DNA of 64,000 nucleotides, taken from positions 1,426,001 through 1,490,000 of the forward strand of contig NZ_AP024202.1 of the NCBI RefSeq assembly GCF_021654855.1, written 5' to 3'. This document shows, piece after piece, positions 35,470 through 43,707 of this stretch (position 1 is its first letter; the number at the start of each line of letters is the position of its first letter). This DNA is from Thiomicrorhabdus immobilis. Lineage in GTDB: Bacteria; Pseudomonadota; Gammaproteobacteria; Thiomicrospirales; Thiomicrospiraceae. A model generated the notes under the pieces. That model saw only the letters and a list, made by a program, of their open reading frames with translations, was not told the DNA's origin and did no database searches. The position numbers and the translations under genes were made by a program.

Positions 35470-36462
35470 TTACTCAAACGTGAAATTGTCTTTGCCTTTA
35501 TTTTTCGATTTATACAAAGCTCTATCCGCACGTTGAATGATTGAATCTACATCATCGGATTCCTTATACACAGCACCACCAATACTCAAGGTTAAAAGCC
35601 CAACCTTTTCAAATTCATGTTGTTTTATATTCTTCTGAAGGGTGTTTACCAAGTGCAAAATGGTCTCTCTGGAAGCTTTAGGCACAATAATCAAAAACTC
35701 ATCCCCTCCCCATCTACCCGCAATATCGGTTTGACGGATGGACTGTTTCAAAACATCGGCAAATTCCACCAAGACTTTATCACCAATAACGTGACCTAAA
35801 GAGTCATTAATAGTCTTAAAATTATCGACATCCATTAAAATCAAACCAAAGCAATTACCATAACGTTTAGCAAAATTAATCTCATTAGTTAACTCATCAT
35901 CTAACTTATGGCGATTGTAAAGCTTAGTCAATTTATCGTAGATTGAAATCTTCTCCATTTTTTGGAGCGCTTCTTCCAGCTCTTTAGTTCTGGCCTTGAC
36001 TTTTTCTTCAAGCCTTTCATTAGCCAGCTTCAATTGCTCTTCTATACGTTTAAGTCGGGTAAACTCACGCGAAATACCAAAAACACGTTGCTCACCAGTT
36101 TGTTCATCAATAATCGGAAGAAGCATGGTTTCCCAATAGCGAACTCCACCAGAGTCATCAAGAACATGACTTTCCTCATAATGAACAGCAGCGTTATTTT
36201 GTAAACAATCGTTATACCGTTGCGCAATTTTTTGAAAGGCCTCTGCGGGAAGTAGCGCTTTTAGAGAGGAGCCCGACGCCTGTTCAGGAGTGAATTGAAA
36301 AAGCTTTACCAAAGCAGGATTGGTACGTTCGGTAATAAAGTCCCCATCCTCTGTTTTCAAGACGATGAAAAGGTTGTCTTCCGAATTATTCCAAACGGCT
36401 TTAAAAAACCTAAGTTCATCTTCACATGAAACCGTCTTATGTTCGTTAACCTGCTTTATCAT
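35470..36462 (-). CDS. PAS-GGDEF diguanylate cyclase
   Basis: 330-residue cytoplasmic protein: PAS domain (about 17-138, ending FGISREFTRLKRIEE), a coiled coil (about 139-172, LANERLEEKVKARTKELEEAL) and a GGDEF domain with RWGGDEFLIIV and a complete C-terminus (ALYKSKNKGKDNFTFE). A catalytically active c-di-GMP synthase is likely. Sensed signal unknown. Start 36462 has GGAT upstream. Confidence 0.88.
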   Translation of the reverse strand: MIKQVNEHKTVSCEDELRFFKAVWNNSEDNLFIVLKTEDGDFITERTNPALVKLFQFTPEQASGSSLKALLPAEAFQKIAQRYNDCLQNNAAVHYEESHVLDDSGGVRYWETMLLPIIDEQTGEQRVFGISREFTRLKRIEEQLKLANERLEEKVKARTKELEEALQKMEKISIYDKLTKLYNRHKLDDELTNEINFAKRYGNCFGLILMDVDNFKTINDSLGHVIGDKVLVEFADVLKQSIRQTDIAGRWGGDEFLIIVPKASRETILHLVNTLQKNIKQHEFEKVGLLTLSIGGAVYKESDDVDSIIQRADRALYKSKNKGKDNFTFE

Positions 36463-36621
36463 TAATCCGCTTTTTTATAAATGTTTTTTAACCAATACCA
36501 ACTGGTTTAAATAGTCATAAATGACAATCAAAGAAACTACATGATAAAACAAAACAACCTAGTTAAGAAATGATTTTACAATCAGGAAATAATAGGTAGC
36601 ATCCCCTTTACTTTAAAGACA

Positions 36622-36633
36622 ACCAGGCCTGCT
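36622..36633. repeat. Degenerate ACCAGGCCTGGT (11/12)
   Basis: ACCAGGCCTGCT; one mismatch, just outside the insertion element. Confidence 0.7.
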
Positions 36634-36747
36634 AGGTTTTGAAAGAATGGTTAGCTTAGGTTAGGGTAGATGAATTCAATTGCAAATTAAAAAAGCCGAG
36701 TTACCTCAAAAAGATATGAAGTGACCCCAAAAAGTTGGACATTTTAG

Positions 36748-37602
36748 TTAAGCGGCACTTAAGGCCTGATTTCGATATTCTATCGGAGTCAGGCCTTTTA
36801 GTTTCACCTTGATTCGTTTTGTATTGTAATACTCAATATAATCTTTAATCTCTTCCATCAGATGCTCAGCACTATTGAATTTCTTGCGATGGTACATCTC
36901 TGTTTTTAAAATCCCAAAAAAGTTCTCAGCAACTGCATTATCTAAGCAGTTCCCTTTTCTTGACATACTCTGAGTTAATCCATTTTCTTTCAGTAGCTTC
37001 TGTACATCACTATGCTGATACTGCCAGCCTTGATCACTGTGGAATATGGGTTTGACTTTGCCTGTTAACTTATTGATTGCTTCTTTAAGCATGTCGGTCA
37101 CCAGTGGTAGCCGTGCACTCTTAGCCACTCGATAACTAATCACTTCTTGGTTAAACAGGTCAATCACCGGGGATAAGTAAACTCGCTGTTCTCCGACTTT
37201 AAACTCCGTGACATCGGTGACCCATTTTTTATCCGGTGCATCAACATGGAAGTTTCTTTGAAGCACATTCTCGGCAATTCGGCCTACTTGACCTCTATAG
37301 GATCGGTAACGCTTTGGCCTGACGAATGACTTCAAGTTCAGTTCTTGCATTAAACGTTGAACGGCCTTCTTGTTTAAAAAGTGACCTAAGCGTCTTAACG
37401 CATAGGTCATGCGTCGATACCCATAACGACCTTTATGTTCATTAAAGAGTTGTTGAATCGCTCTTTTAACGTCCGCATAACGATCAGGCAGCGCACTGCG
37501 CGCCTGATGGTAATAAAACACACTTCGTGCAAGCCCTGCGGCCTTGAGAAGATGTTTAAGTGGATAGAACTTTCTAAGCTTATCTATGAGCCCTGCTTTT
37601 TC
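36748..37602 (-). CDS. IS3-family transposase OrfB (DDE catalytic part, made by -1 frameshift)
   Basis: Integrase-type DDE transposase domain. The N-terminal HTH_21 region reads KGRYGYRRMTYALRRLGHFLNKK. The catalytic residues lie in KKWVTDVTEFKV (first Asp), IFHSDQGWQYQ (second Asp) and LDNAVAENFFGILKTE (Glu). The frame has no good start codon near its beginning and runs back to overlap orfA. OrfAB is probably made by -1 slippage at GAAAAAG (37602-37596). A separate start at 37521 is possible but would lose conserved residues. Confidence 0.92.
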   Translation of the reverse strand, partial: EKAGLIDKLRKFYPLKHLLKAAGLARSVFYYHQARSALPDRYADVKRAIQQLFNEHKGRYGYRRMTYALRRLGHFLNKKAVQRLMQELNLKSFVRPKRYRSYRGQVGRIAENVLQRNFHVDAPDKKWVTDVTEFKVGEQRVYLSPVIDLFNQEVISYRVAKSARLPLVTDMLKEAINKLTGKVKPIFHSDQGWQYQHSDVQKLLKENGLTQSMSRKGNCLDNAVAENFFGILKTEMYHRKKFNSAEHLMEEIKDYIEYYNTKRIKVKLKGLTPIEYRNQALSAA

Positions 37603-38096
37603 TTGCTTTGGCGTTCTTTTTCCTGAAGCAGGGCATCGAGCTTTTTTAAATAGGCATTCTCCGCTCGACGGTATTCGAGTTCTTCTCGTAACTCTTCTAG
37701 GCTCATTTGTTCGGTTGGTTTAATGGTTTCTTGCTTTTGGTTTTTTTTCATTTTTCTACCCTGCTTTTTAGGTTGTAAGCCTGAAAGGCCGAACCGTTCG
37801 AATTGAGTGAGCCAAGTAGAAATCGTACCCGCAGAACTCATGTTATAGACAATACTGGTATAACTAATAGACCAGTGATTTTCACGCATGTGTTTTAGGA
37901 TACGATATTTGTCTTCAAAAGAGTATGGTGTGTTACGTTTGATAAACGCATTTTGACCATGGAAACGATAGACTTGTGTCCAGTAACGGATATAGCGATC
38001 TGGAATACCGAGTCGCTTGGAAATGGACAGACTGGATTCATGAGAAAGGCATTGCTTAGCAATCGCCAGTTTAAATTCTCGATTGTATTTGGACAT
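37584..38096 (-). CDS. IS3-family transposase OrfA (DNA-binding part)
   Basis: 170 residues with a helix-turn-helix near the N-terminus (FKLAIAKQCLSHESSLSISKRLGIPDRYIRYW), a second such segment (ISYTSIVYNMSSAGTISTWL), and a C-terminal leucine-zipper-like helix (LEELREELEYRRAENAYLKKL). The length and double HTH match the IS150 subgroup. The slippery A-run lies just before its stop. GGGGG precedes the ATG. Confidence 0.9.
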   Translation of the reverse strand: MSKYNREFKLAIAKQCLSHESSLSISKRLGIPDRYIRYWTQVYRFHGQNAFIKRNTPYSFEDKYRILKHMRENHWSISYTSIVYNMSSAGTISTWLTQFERFGLSGLQPKKQGRKMKKNQKQETIKPTEQMSLEELREELEYRRAENAYLKKLDALLQEKERQSKKKQGS

Positions 38097-38178
38097 GAAA
38101 AACCCCCAAAGTTGGTGTCCAACATTTGGGGGTCACTTCAATAACCCGGCTTTTTATAAGCATTATTCAAATAAGCAA

Positions 38179-38307
38179 CTAAGCAGTTGCTATTGGCAAT
38201 ACAATTTGACTAATCAATGTAATTGGAGCCAGCAAAAGCAATGCACCAATAATGCCATATTTAATCCATGAAGCCGCTTTAATTTTGTTTTGATTTTTAT
38301 CAGACAT
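38179..38307 (-). CDS. Small membrane peptide, 42 residues
   Basis: Translation begins MSDKNQNKIKAAS and continues with one hydrophobic segment (WIKYGIIGALLLLAPITL ...) ending PIATA. A basic N-terminus followed by one TM helix suggests N-in topology. GGGTGA precedes the ATG. Its own terminator, just downstream, has been split by the IS. Not recognised; the coding call rests on the clean TM pattern, start signal and terminator. Confidence 0.55.
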   Translation of the reverse strand: MSDKNQNKIKAASWIKYGIIGALLLLAPITLISQIVLPIATA

Positions 38308-38551
38308 TTTTTTCACCCGTTTTTATTTCGGGCAGAATCTTATAATATTTTCTTATCCAACTTAATCATAATAATTTATGGCCGAACAAAAATAACCAAT
38401 ACCTTGATTGTCGACTTTTATTCCCTTAAAGTAAAAAACAATCAACATATCACCCCGTTTTACCTGCTTCCCTAACCGACAGGGTACATAAAACCACACC
38501 GATATGCACCGCTGGAAGTTCAGGATGTTTTCTTTTACTTAACGTCAATTA

Positions 38552-39793
38552 TCATCTTCGTCTCTTGGATTTACCTCGTCCTCGGCGATGATGCTTGGGT
38601 TTGGCATTTGGCTCAAAACTTCCGTACTCGGAATCATCAAACACACTTGCTGGCGCTTTCTCGGTCGGCATAAATCCACGCAGAATCTTGCGCTCAAACT
38701 GCATCCCAATAAACTCCTCAATAGACTTCAACTGTTTATATTCATCCTCACTCACCAATGAAACCGCTAAACCAAAAGTGCCAGCACGACCGGTACGACC
38801 AATGCGATGCACATAGTCTTCTGCCACGTAAGGCAAGTCAAAATTCACCACGCAAGGCAGTTGGCTTACATCAATCCCTCGGGCGGCAATATCCGTGGCG
38901 ACCAAGGCCACCACCTTACCATTTCTAAAATTCTCCAAGGCCTCGGTACGCGCGTGCTGGCTTCTATCGGCATGGATGGATGCGGCACGAATACCCACTT
39001 TTTCCAGCTCGCTGACCAAACTATCCGCCCCTCTCTTAGTACGACTAAAGACCAACACTTGATGCCATTTATTCCTTTTAATCAATTCAATCAACAGCTC
39101 GCTCTTACGATCCTTGTCAACGGGATGAATGACCTGTTTGATCGAAGCCGCGGTAGTATTGGCGGCAGCCACTTCAATCAAAAACGGGTTATTGAACATG
39201 CCTTCCGCAAGTGACTTGACGGCTTCAGAAAAGGTCGCTGAAAACATCAAGGTTTGGCGTTTTTCCGGCAGCAACCTTTGGATATGACGGATATCGTCGA
39301 TAAACCCCATATCCAACATGCGATCCGCCTCATCCAAAACCAATATCTCAAGCTGATCAAAGTTAATCGCCCCTTGGTTATAAAGATCAAGTAAACGACC
39401 CGGTGTGCCAACCAGCACATCTAAACCGGCCTGCAACTCAGCAATCTGCGGCTCAATCCTCACCCCGCCAAACACCGCAGCACAGCGAATATTCAGATGG
39501 CAGCTATAGTTCTGAACACTTTCGGTCACCTGGGCAGCCAACTCACGGGTTGGCGTAATCACCAACGCACGCACCTGCAAACTCTGAGGACGAGCGCCGC
39601 CCGACAATCGCTGCACCATAGGCAAGGTAAAGCTCGCCGTTTTGCCCGTACCGGTATGCGCCGCCGCCATCACATCACGCCCACTCAACACCGCAGGAAT
39701 CGCTTCAAGTTGTATCGCCGTTGGCGTGGTATAACCTTGTTCGGCAATCGCTTGCAATAGCTCATCACACAAGCATAAAGAGGCAAATGACAT
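38552..39793 (-). CDS. rhlE: DEAD-box ATP-dependent RNA helicase RhlE
   Basis: 413-residue cytoplasmic helicase that unwinds RNA in ribosome maturation and RNA decay. Ordered motifs: Q-motif TTPTAIQLEAIP, Walker A AAHTGTGKT, TPTRELAAQV, DEAD in VLDEADRMLDMGF, SAT in FSATFS, then ATDIAARGID and HRIGRTGRAG. A basic C-terminal tail (KPKHHRRGRGKSKRRR) favours RNA binding. The MSFASL start (39793) fits the RhlE N-terminus and the AAGGA site better than the ATG three codons earlier. Confidence 0.92.
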   Translation of the reverse strand: MSFASLCLCDELLQAIAEQGYTTPTAIQLEAIPAVLSGRDVMAAAHTGTGKTASFTLPMVQRLSGGARPQSLQVRALVITPTRELAAQVTESVQNYSCHLNIRCAAVFGGVRIEPQIAELQAGLDVLVGTPGRLLDLYNQGAINFDQLEILVLDEADRMLDMGFIDDIRHIQRLLPEKRQTLMFSATFSEAVKSLAEGMFNNPFLIEVAAANTTAASIKQVIHPVDKDRKSELLIELIKRNKWHQVLVFSRTKRGADSLVSELEKVGIRAASIHADRSQHARTEALENFRNGKVVALVATDIAARGIDVSQLPCVVNFDLPYVAEDYVHRIGRTGRAGTFGLAVSLVSEDEYKQLKSIEEFIGMQFERKILRGFMPTEKAPASVFDDSEYGSFEPNAKPKHHRRGRGKSKRRR

Positions 39794-39891
39794 AAAAAAC
39801 ATTCCTTGGAATTGTTACTAGAAAATAGATAAAAAAAGATGAGAATAAAGGAAAATAAAAAAGTGTAGAGTCCCGTTTTCTAATGAAAATC

Positions 39892-40101
39892 TTATTTTCT
39901 TAACGGACCAAGAAGGTGCTTTAAACCATTGTGATCTAACTCCTGCATTAGAGCCAACAACTGCCCTAAATTACCCGAAGGAAAGCCTTCACGCGCAAAC
40001 CAGTTAAGGTAATTTCCTGGCAAATCAGCAATAATCCAACCCTTATATTTTCCATAAGGCATCGTGACTTCTGTAAGTTTTTTTAAGTTCTCTGGATTCA
40101 T
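39892..40101 (-). CDS. DUF3820 family protein
   Basis: 69 residues with the family core MPYGKYKGWIIADLPGNYLNWFAREGFP followed by GNLGQLLALMQEL and NGLKHLLGPL. DUF3820 proteins are small and of unclear function, with some annotated as virulence regulators. It lies about 100 bases upstream of rhlE on the same strand and may be part of its transcript. Confidence 0.85.
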   Translation of the reverse strand: MNPENLKKLTEVTMPYGKYKGWIIADLPGNYLNWFAREGFPSGNLGQLLALMQELDHNGLKHLLGPLRK

Positions 40102-40240
40102 AAGTTAACGTATAGAGATAAGCATTTATTTAAGCATTTTGACCTTTAGTATACAGATGCATCTTACAGTAGAGTTTAAGGGTAGCGTAACCAATAATCC
40201 AATTAACCAAAAGTGAATATCACTCTTTGGTTTCAAACCT

Positions 40241-40252
40241 ACCAGGCCTGGT
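40241..40252. repeat. ACCAGGCCTGGT palindrome
   Basis: Exact copy, 11 bases from the RAYT-type inverted-repeat element. Confidence 0.95.
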
Positions 40253-40263
40253 AACTTTTAATT

Positions 40264-40337
40264 GGAGTCAGAGTAAAGTAATTTTAAATTAAAACTGTAT
40301 TTTCAACAGGTTATGGATTTAATTTTACTCTGATCCC
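40264..40337. repeat. RAYT/REP-like miniature inverted-repeat element
   Basis: 74-base AT-rich segment bounded by GGAGTCAGAGTAAA and its near complement TTTACTCTGATCCC. The ends resemble those of the RAYT-derived elements at 41921 and 43252, but there is no coding remnant. Confidence 0.6.
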
Positions 40338-40359
40338 TTTAATTTTAAGAACCGCTATT

Positions 40360-41802
40360 CTAGACCTTTACATTTTCTGGAGTCAGTACATCTAGCCCTG
40401 TTTTTTCACGAATATCTTCATGTAGCGATTCCTCTTTCAGCTCTTCTTTAAAAGTTAACTTTGAGCCTACCCATCGATCCATAAGTTTCGCTGCAACTAG
40501 ATCACCCGTGACGTTAATCGCAGTACGGCTCATATCAAGAATTCGATCTACACCCATAATTAGAGCAATACCTGCTGGTGGTATCCCAACCGAGTTAAGA
40601 ACCATTGCCAACACAACTATTCCAACCCCTGGTGTGGCAGGAGCACCGATAGAAGCGCCGACTGATGTCAATATAATCAACACCATTCCACTGAGCCCAA
40701 TTTCAATGCCAAACACTTGAGCCAGAAACAATGCCGCAACACCTTGATAAAGAGCTGTACCATTCATATTAATTGTAGCCCCCAAAGGAATCACAAACTG
40801 AGAAACCGATGGCCGGACATGTAATTTTTCTTCTGCCGTTTTAATTGAAAGCGGCATTACCGCAGCAGAACTGGATGTTGAAAAAGCTAACAACATCACA
40901 TCTCGTATAGAGCGAATAAAACTCAACGGATGCTCTCTAGCAATAAAAAATATCATAATTAAATAGGTAATAAACAATATGAATAACGCAAGTAATACCG
41001 TCCCAACATAAACGGCCATCCCCAACAACGCATCCATACCTAATTTTGCAGTTAATTGTGCTAATAAACCAAAAACCGCAATAGGCGCCAGAACCATAGC
41101 CCAGCGCACAACGGTCATACAGACTTCTTGCAAAGAGCCCAATAAGTCAAGCATCGGCTTTGCTTGTGCTGGTGCCATCATGACTAATGCAACCCCTACA
41201 ACCATTGCAAAAATAACCACCTGCAACATATTGCTTTCAACCATAGAATTTAAAGGATTTGAAGGCAAAAGAGAGACTACCTTTTGCGGTAATTCTGAAA
41301 TATTAATACCCTGAGAAGAGGCTTGCTCTACCACTACAGGCGCAATGGACATATTTGCTTGCAATAACTCGCTATCAATATAAGTACCAGGTTTTATAAT
41401 CGAAGCTACAGTCAGACCAATAATAATTGCCAGTGCCGTCGTAGCGACAAAAAACATGACAACACGCAATCCCATACGGCGAAGTTGTTCAAGATCCTCT
41501 GTGGCAGCTAACCCTCGTATAATAGATGCAAAAATGAGTGGTATCACAATCATCTGAATCAATGCTAAAAATAATTTACCAGGAAAAGCCAACCAATCTC
41601 CCACCAAGGTTGCAATAGCAGGCTCAATCAATCCAACCGAAGGACCAATTATAACTCCTGTAACAATACCTAAAATCATTCCAATCAAAACCTTGAGCCA
41701 TAAACGACCACGCACCATAGATTGAAGATAGCTTGTCAGATACTTTAGAGAGCGAGGATATAATGAATCCATCGAATAAGTTTGTTTGGTACTTTCTTTC
41801 AT
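40360..41802 (-). CDS. Dicarboxylate/amino acid:cation symporter (DAACS, GltP/DctA family)
   Basis: 480-residue inner-membrane symporter for glutamate/aspartate or C4-dicarboxylates with Na+ or H+. Family motifs are the serine-rich hairpin AFSTSSSAAVMPLS, MNGTALYQGVAALFLAQVFG, GAPATPGVGIVVLAMVL, and DRILDMSRTAINVTGD. Eight TM helices and two re-entrant loops are expected. The substrate cannot be set from sequence alone. It is transcribed alone. Confidence 0.92.
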   Translation of the reverse strand: MKESTKQTYSMDSLYPRSLKYLTSYLQSMVRGRLWLKVLIGMILGIVTGVIIGPSVGLIEPAIATLVGDWLAFPGKLFLALIQMIVIPLIFASIIRGLAATEDLEQLRRMGLRVVMFFVATTALAIIIGLTVASIIKPGTYIDSELLQANMSIAPVVVEQASSQGINISELPQKVVSLLPSNPLNSMVESNMLQVVIFAMVVGVALVMMAPAQAKPMLDLLGSLQEVCMTVVRWAMVLAPIAVFGLLAQLTAKLGMDALLGMAVYVGTVLLALFILFITYLIMIFFIAREHPLSFIRSIRDVMLLAFSTSSSAAVMPLSIKTAEEKLHVRPSVSQFVIPLGATINMNGTALYQGVAALFLAQVFGIEIGLSGMVLIILTSVGASIGAPATPGVGIVVLAMVLNSVGIPPAGIALIMGVDRILDMSRTAINVTGDLVAAKLMDRWVGSKLTFKEELKEESLHEDIREKTGLDVLTPENVKV

Positions 41803-42127
41803 GACTTAACCCTACATTAGTCAAAACTAATCATAATTAAACATAATTCCAGAAAAAAACATAGAAAAATCATTAAGCTTAATAAAGGCCTTAATAGAAA
41901 TGAAATAACTTTAAATAAATAAAAGAGGGGGTCAGAGCCAATTATTACGACCACGCTGAACAACATGGTTAGGTACATCTGGCAAAAAGAAGCGCTATTT
42001 TCTAAGCATAAAAACAACTTAACAATACATTTTCAAATAAAAAAGTTATTCAACATTAAAGGACACTGACCTTTTAATTTCTCTAACCATAATTATTCAG
42101 AACAGCCCTTTTCAGGGCTAAAACAGC
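41803..42127. other. Intergenic region holding a RAYT-derived element
   Basis: 325 bases with no functional gene; most of it is the decayed element described at 41921-42075. Confidence 0.6.
41921..42075 (-). mobile_element. Internally deleted RAYT-type element
   Basis: Left end GAGGGGGTCAGAGCCAATTA and right end ATTAAAGGACACTGACCTTTT resemble the ends of the element at 43252-43679. Inside, bases 42009-41932 encode MLRK-stop-RFFLPDVPNHVVQRGR, the first 21 codons of the same transposase. Codon 5 is TAG, and the rest of the gene is deleted. It looks like a non-autonomous derivative. Confidence 0.75.
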
Positions 42128-42409
42128 CTAGCGTTGTGATGCTTTGATATACTCACGAGCGCGCTCAACTTTATCGATACAATTTGGATATTTGCCGAAT
42201 TGTTGTTGAATTTTTGCTGCACCTAACAAACTTGCAGCCTTGGTGTATTCGACCGTTCCATCGAAACCATTAGTCTTAGCATAATCGAGTTCTTTATAGG
42301 CAATATTCAAACCGTTTTCACACTGCATCGCTAACGAAGTATTAGGGGTACCAGCACAACCGACCATTAAGAACGTAAACAAACTGACTATCAGCATTTT
42401 TGTGCGCAT
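42128..42409 (-). CDS. Small lipoprotein
   Basis: 93 residues: signal peptide MRTKMLIVSLFTFLMVGCAG with a good lipobox (MVGC), then a helical mature part of about 75 residues (LNIAYKELDYAKTNGFDG, SLLGAAKIQQQFGKYPNCIDKVERAREYI). The repeated helices with Ala, Tyr and Lys suggest a TPR-like or DUF4398-like lipoprotein. Function unknown. Confidence 0.72.
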   Translation of the reverse strand: MRTKMLIVSLFTFLMVGCAGTPNTSLAMQCENGLNIAYKELDYAKTNGFDGTVEYTKAASLLGAAKIQQQFGKYPNCIDKVERAREYIKASQR

Positions 42410-42618
42410 ATTAACTACCTCGACTTAATATTGATAAATTTTTAATGTAAATCACTTTAATCCTAACCCACTCACGCAAAACATACAATTAGTCTTTTAT
42501 GATTACAAAGTACGGTAAGTTTTACACTGAAAAACATACTAAACCTTGTTATCTCACATGTATGAAATCCAAACCCAGACTACGATGATTGTTTCTTTCT
42601 CTGAATATTGGCCATGAT

Positions 42619-43080
42619 TTACTTACCTTCTCCCTGAGTCAGCTTTTGATAAATTCCCAAACCAACCACTACCAAAACAGCAGCAATTAATAAGAATGTT
42701 GGGTAGATCAACTGGCTCACATCTTTTTTCCCTGCATCAAAAATAAAGACCAATGCTTCCAAACTGACCGCAATAGCAATGATGACAAGAAACTTTAATA
42801 ACGTCATCCTCTGTTTTGCTGGTGATTTCGTCCCACCACTGCTAAAAACTTCTTCTTCGAGCAAGAATTTAGAAACATCAAAAACCGCCATTCCAATCAC
42901 GATCAAACCGATGGCATCGAGAAGTGATTTTACCAGCAAGGTTTTTTCATGTAATGAAATCCAAACCTCCCATAATGCTGCGGCCATCATGGTTAAACTG
43001 ATAATACCCAAACTAAAACTGATAAGACCATACACAATCCGCCCCACACAATCAGAGTAATTTTTTACTTTATTCATCAA
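42619..43080 (-). CDS. Four-TM membrane protein, stand-alone form of the 12372 module
   Basis: 153 residues with four predicted TM helices (about 13-35, 50-68, 90-110, 122-143). It is clearly related to the C-terminal half of the protein at 12372-13232: both have FDxxKxLLExEV after helix 2, SxEALxxxF at the end of helix 3, and DxSQxxYxxxLxI leading to helix 4. No known function. The start has GGG upstream (AGAGAGGGGTTG) and the gene is transcribed alone. Confidence 0.62.
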   Translation of the reverse strand: MMNKVKNYSDCVGRIVYGLISFSLGIISLTMMAAALWEVWISLHEKTLLVKSLLDAIGLIVIGMAVFDVSKFLLEEEVFSSGGTKSPAKQRMTLLKFLVIIAIAVSLEALVFIFDAGKKDVSQLIYPTFLLIAAVLVVVGLGIYQKLTQGEGK

Positions 43081-43251
43081 CCCCTCTCTTTTTAGGTTTA
43101 AATTGCTGTCTCAGACTAATCACGATAGCTAATCATCAATCATGTCAAATCCATTGACTAAATAGAAGCATACTTGATATTAACATGGAACTTGAATAAT
43201 ACGTTAGTCCCTAATTTTTCAATAAGTTACATACGGACTCTACATAAAAAT

Positions 43252-43679
43252 AAAAGGGGGCAGAGCTAATTAATGTTAGTAATTCTAATCAGAAACTTTG
43301 CCCCCCCCCCTAAACACTGCCCGTAAATTCATATTTCTTATTAACATAGGGGGGACATAAAAACGCCCGATATACTACATGACTTGGCTAACACCTCGTT
43401 CATCTTTAGCCGTCATTAACAAGTGAATATGATTCGTCATCAGAACATAGCTATGCAAAAAAACATCATATTTCGATAAAACTTCACGTAATTTTTCTAA
43501 ATAGAATAAGTAATCGGTGGATTCAAAAAAGACAGGCTCACGACTACGACGACCACGCTGAACAACATGGTTAGGTACATCTGGTAAAAAGAAGCGAGAT
43601 TTTCTAAGCATAAGAACACCTTAAAAAGGAATATTCAAATAAACACGTTATTCATATTAAAGGACTCTCCCCCCCCCTT
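43252..43679 (-). mobile_element. Decayed REP-associated tyrosine transposase (RAYT) element with poly-C ends
   Basis: Left end AAAAGGGGGCAGAGCTAATTA, right end ATTAAAGGACTCT followed by a C9 tract (43669-43677) and TTT; an internal C10 tract lies at 43301-43310. The element contains the broken transposase at 43351-43611 and shares ends and N-terminal codons with the copy at 41921-42075. Confidence 0.7.
43351..43611 (-). pseudogene. Broken RAYT (Y1_Tnp/IS200-like) transposase
   Basis: The open part (79 codons from 43611) matches the N-terminal half of REP-associated tyrosine transposases: PNHVVQRGRRSREPVFFE, then the HUH motif VLMTNHIHLLMTA. It stops with TAG where relatives have Gln in the VMQYIGRxYV motif; the bases beyond the stop still encode YIGRFYV before similarity ends at about 43351. 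So it carries a nonsense mutation and then a truncation removing the catalytic tyrosine helix. Full-length members are about 150-250 residues. Confidence 0.85.
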
Positions 43680-43707
43680 TAATTAGAACAAACTCAATCA
43701 GATATAA

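Larger units (their letters stand above)
36717..38140 (-). mobile_element. IS3-family (IS150-type) insertion sequence, complete
   Basis: 1424-base element starting TGAAGTGACCCC and ending GGGGTCACTTCA, with imperfect terminal inverted repeats of about 25 bases (36717-36741 and 38116-38140) and a 3-base target duplication ATA (36714-36716 and 38141-38143). It carries orfA and orfB with a probable -1 frameshift site. It appears intact and could be recent. Confidence 0.93.
36691..38154 (-). terminator. Rho-independent terminator split by an insertion sequence
   Basis: Left arm AAAAGCCGAGTTA (36691-36703) and right arm TAACCCGGCTTTT (38142-38154) would pair through GCCG/CGGC and GTTA/TAAC if the IS at 36717-38140 and one copy of its 3-base target duplication were removed. 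It would have terminated the small membrane peptide gene at 38179-38307. Confidence 0.7.

Noticed and set aside
41817-42017. 66-codon minus-strand frame with hydrophobic residues
   Set aside because: It covers the decayed RAYT element in a different frame; hydrophobicity reflects AT-rich DNA.
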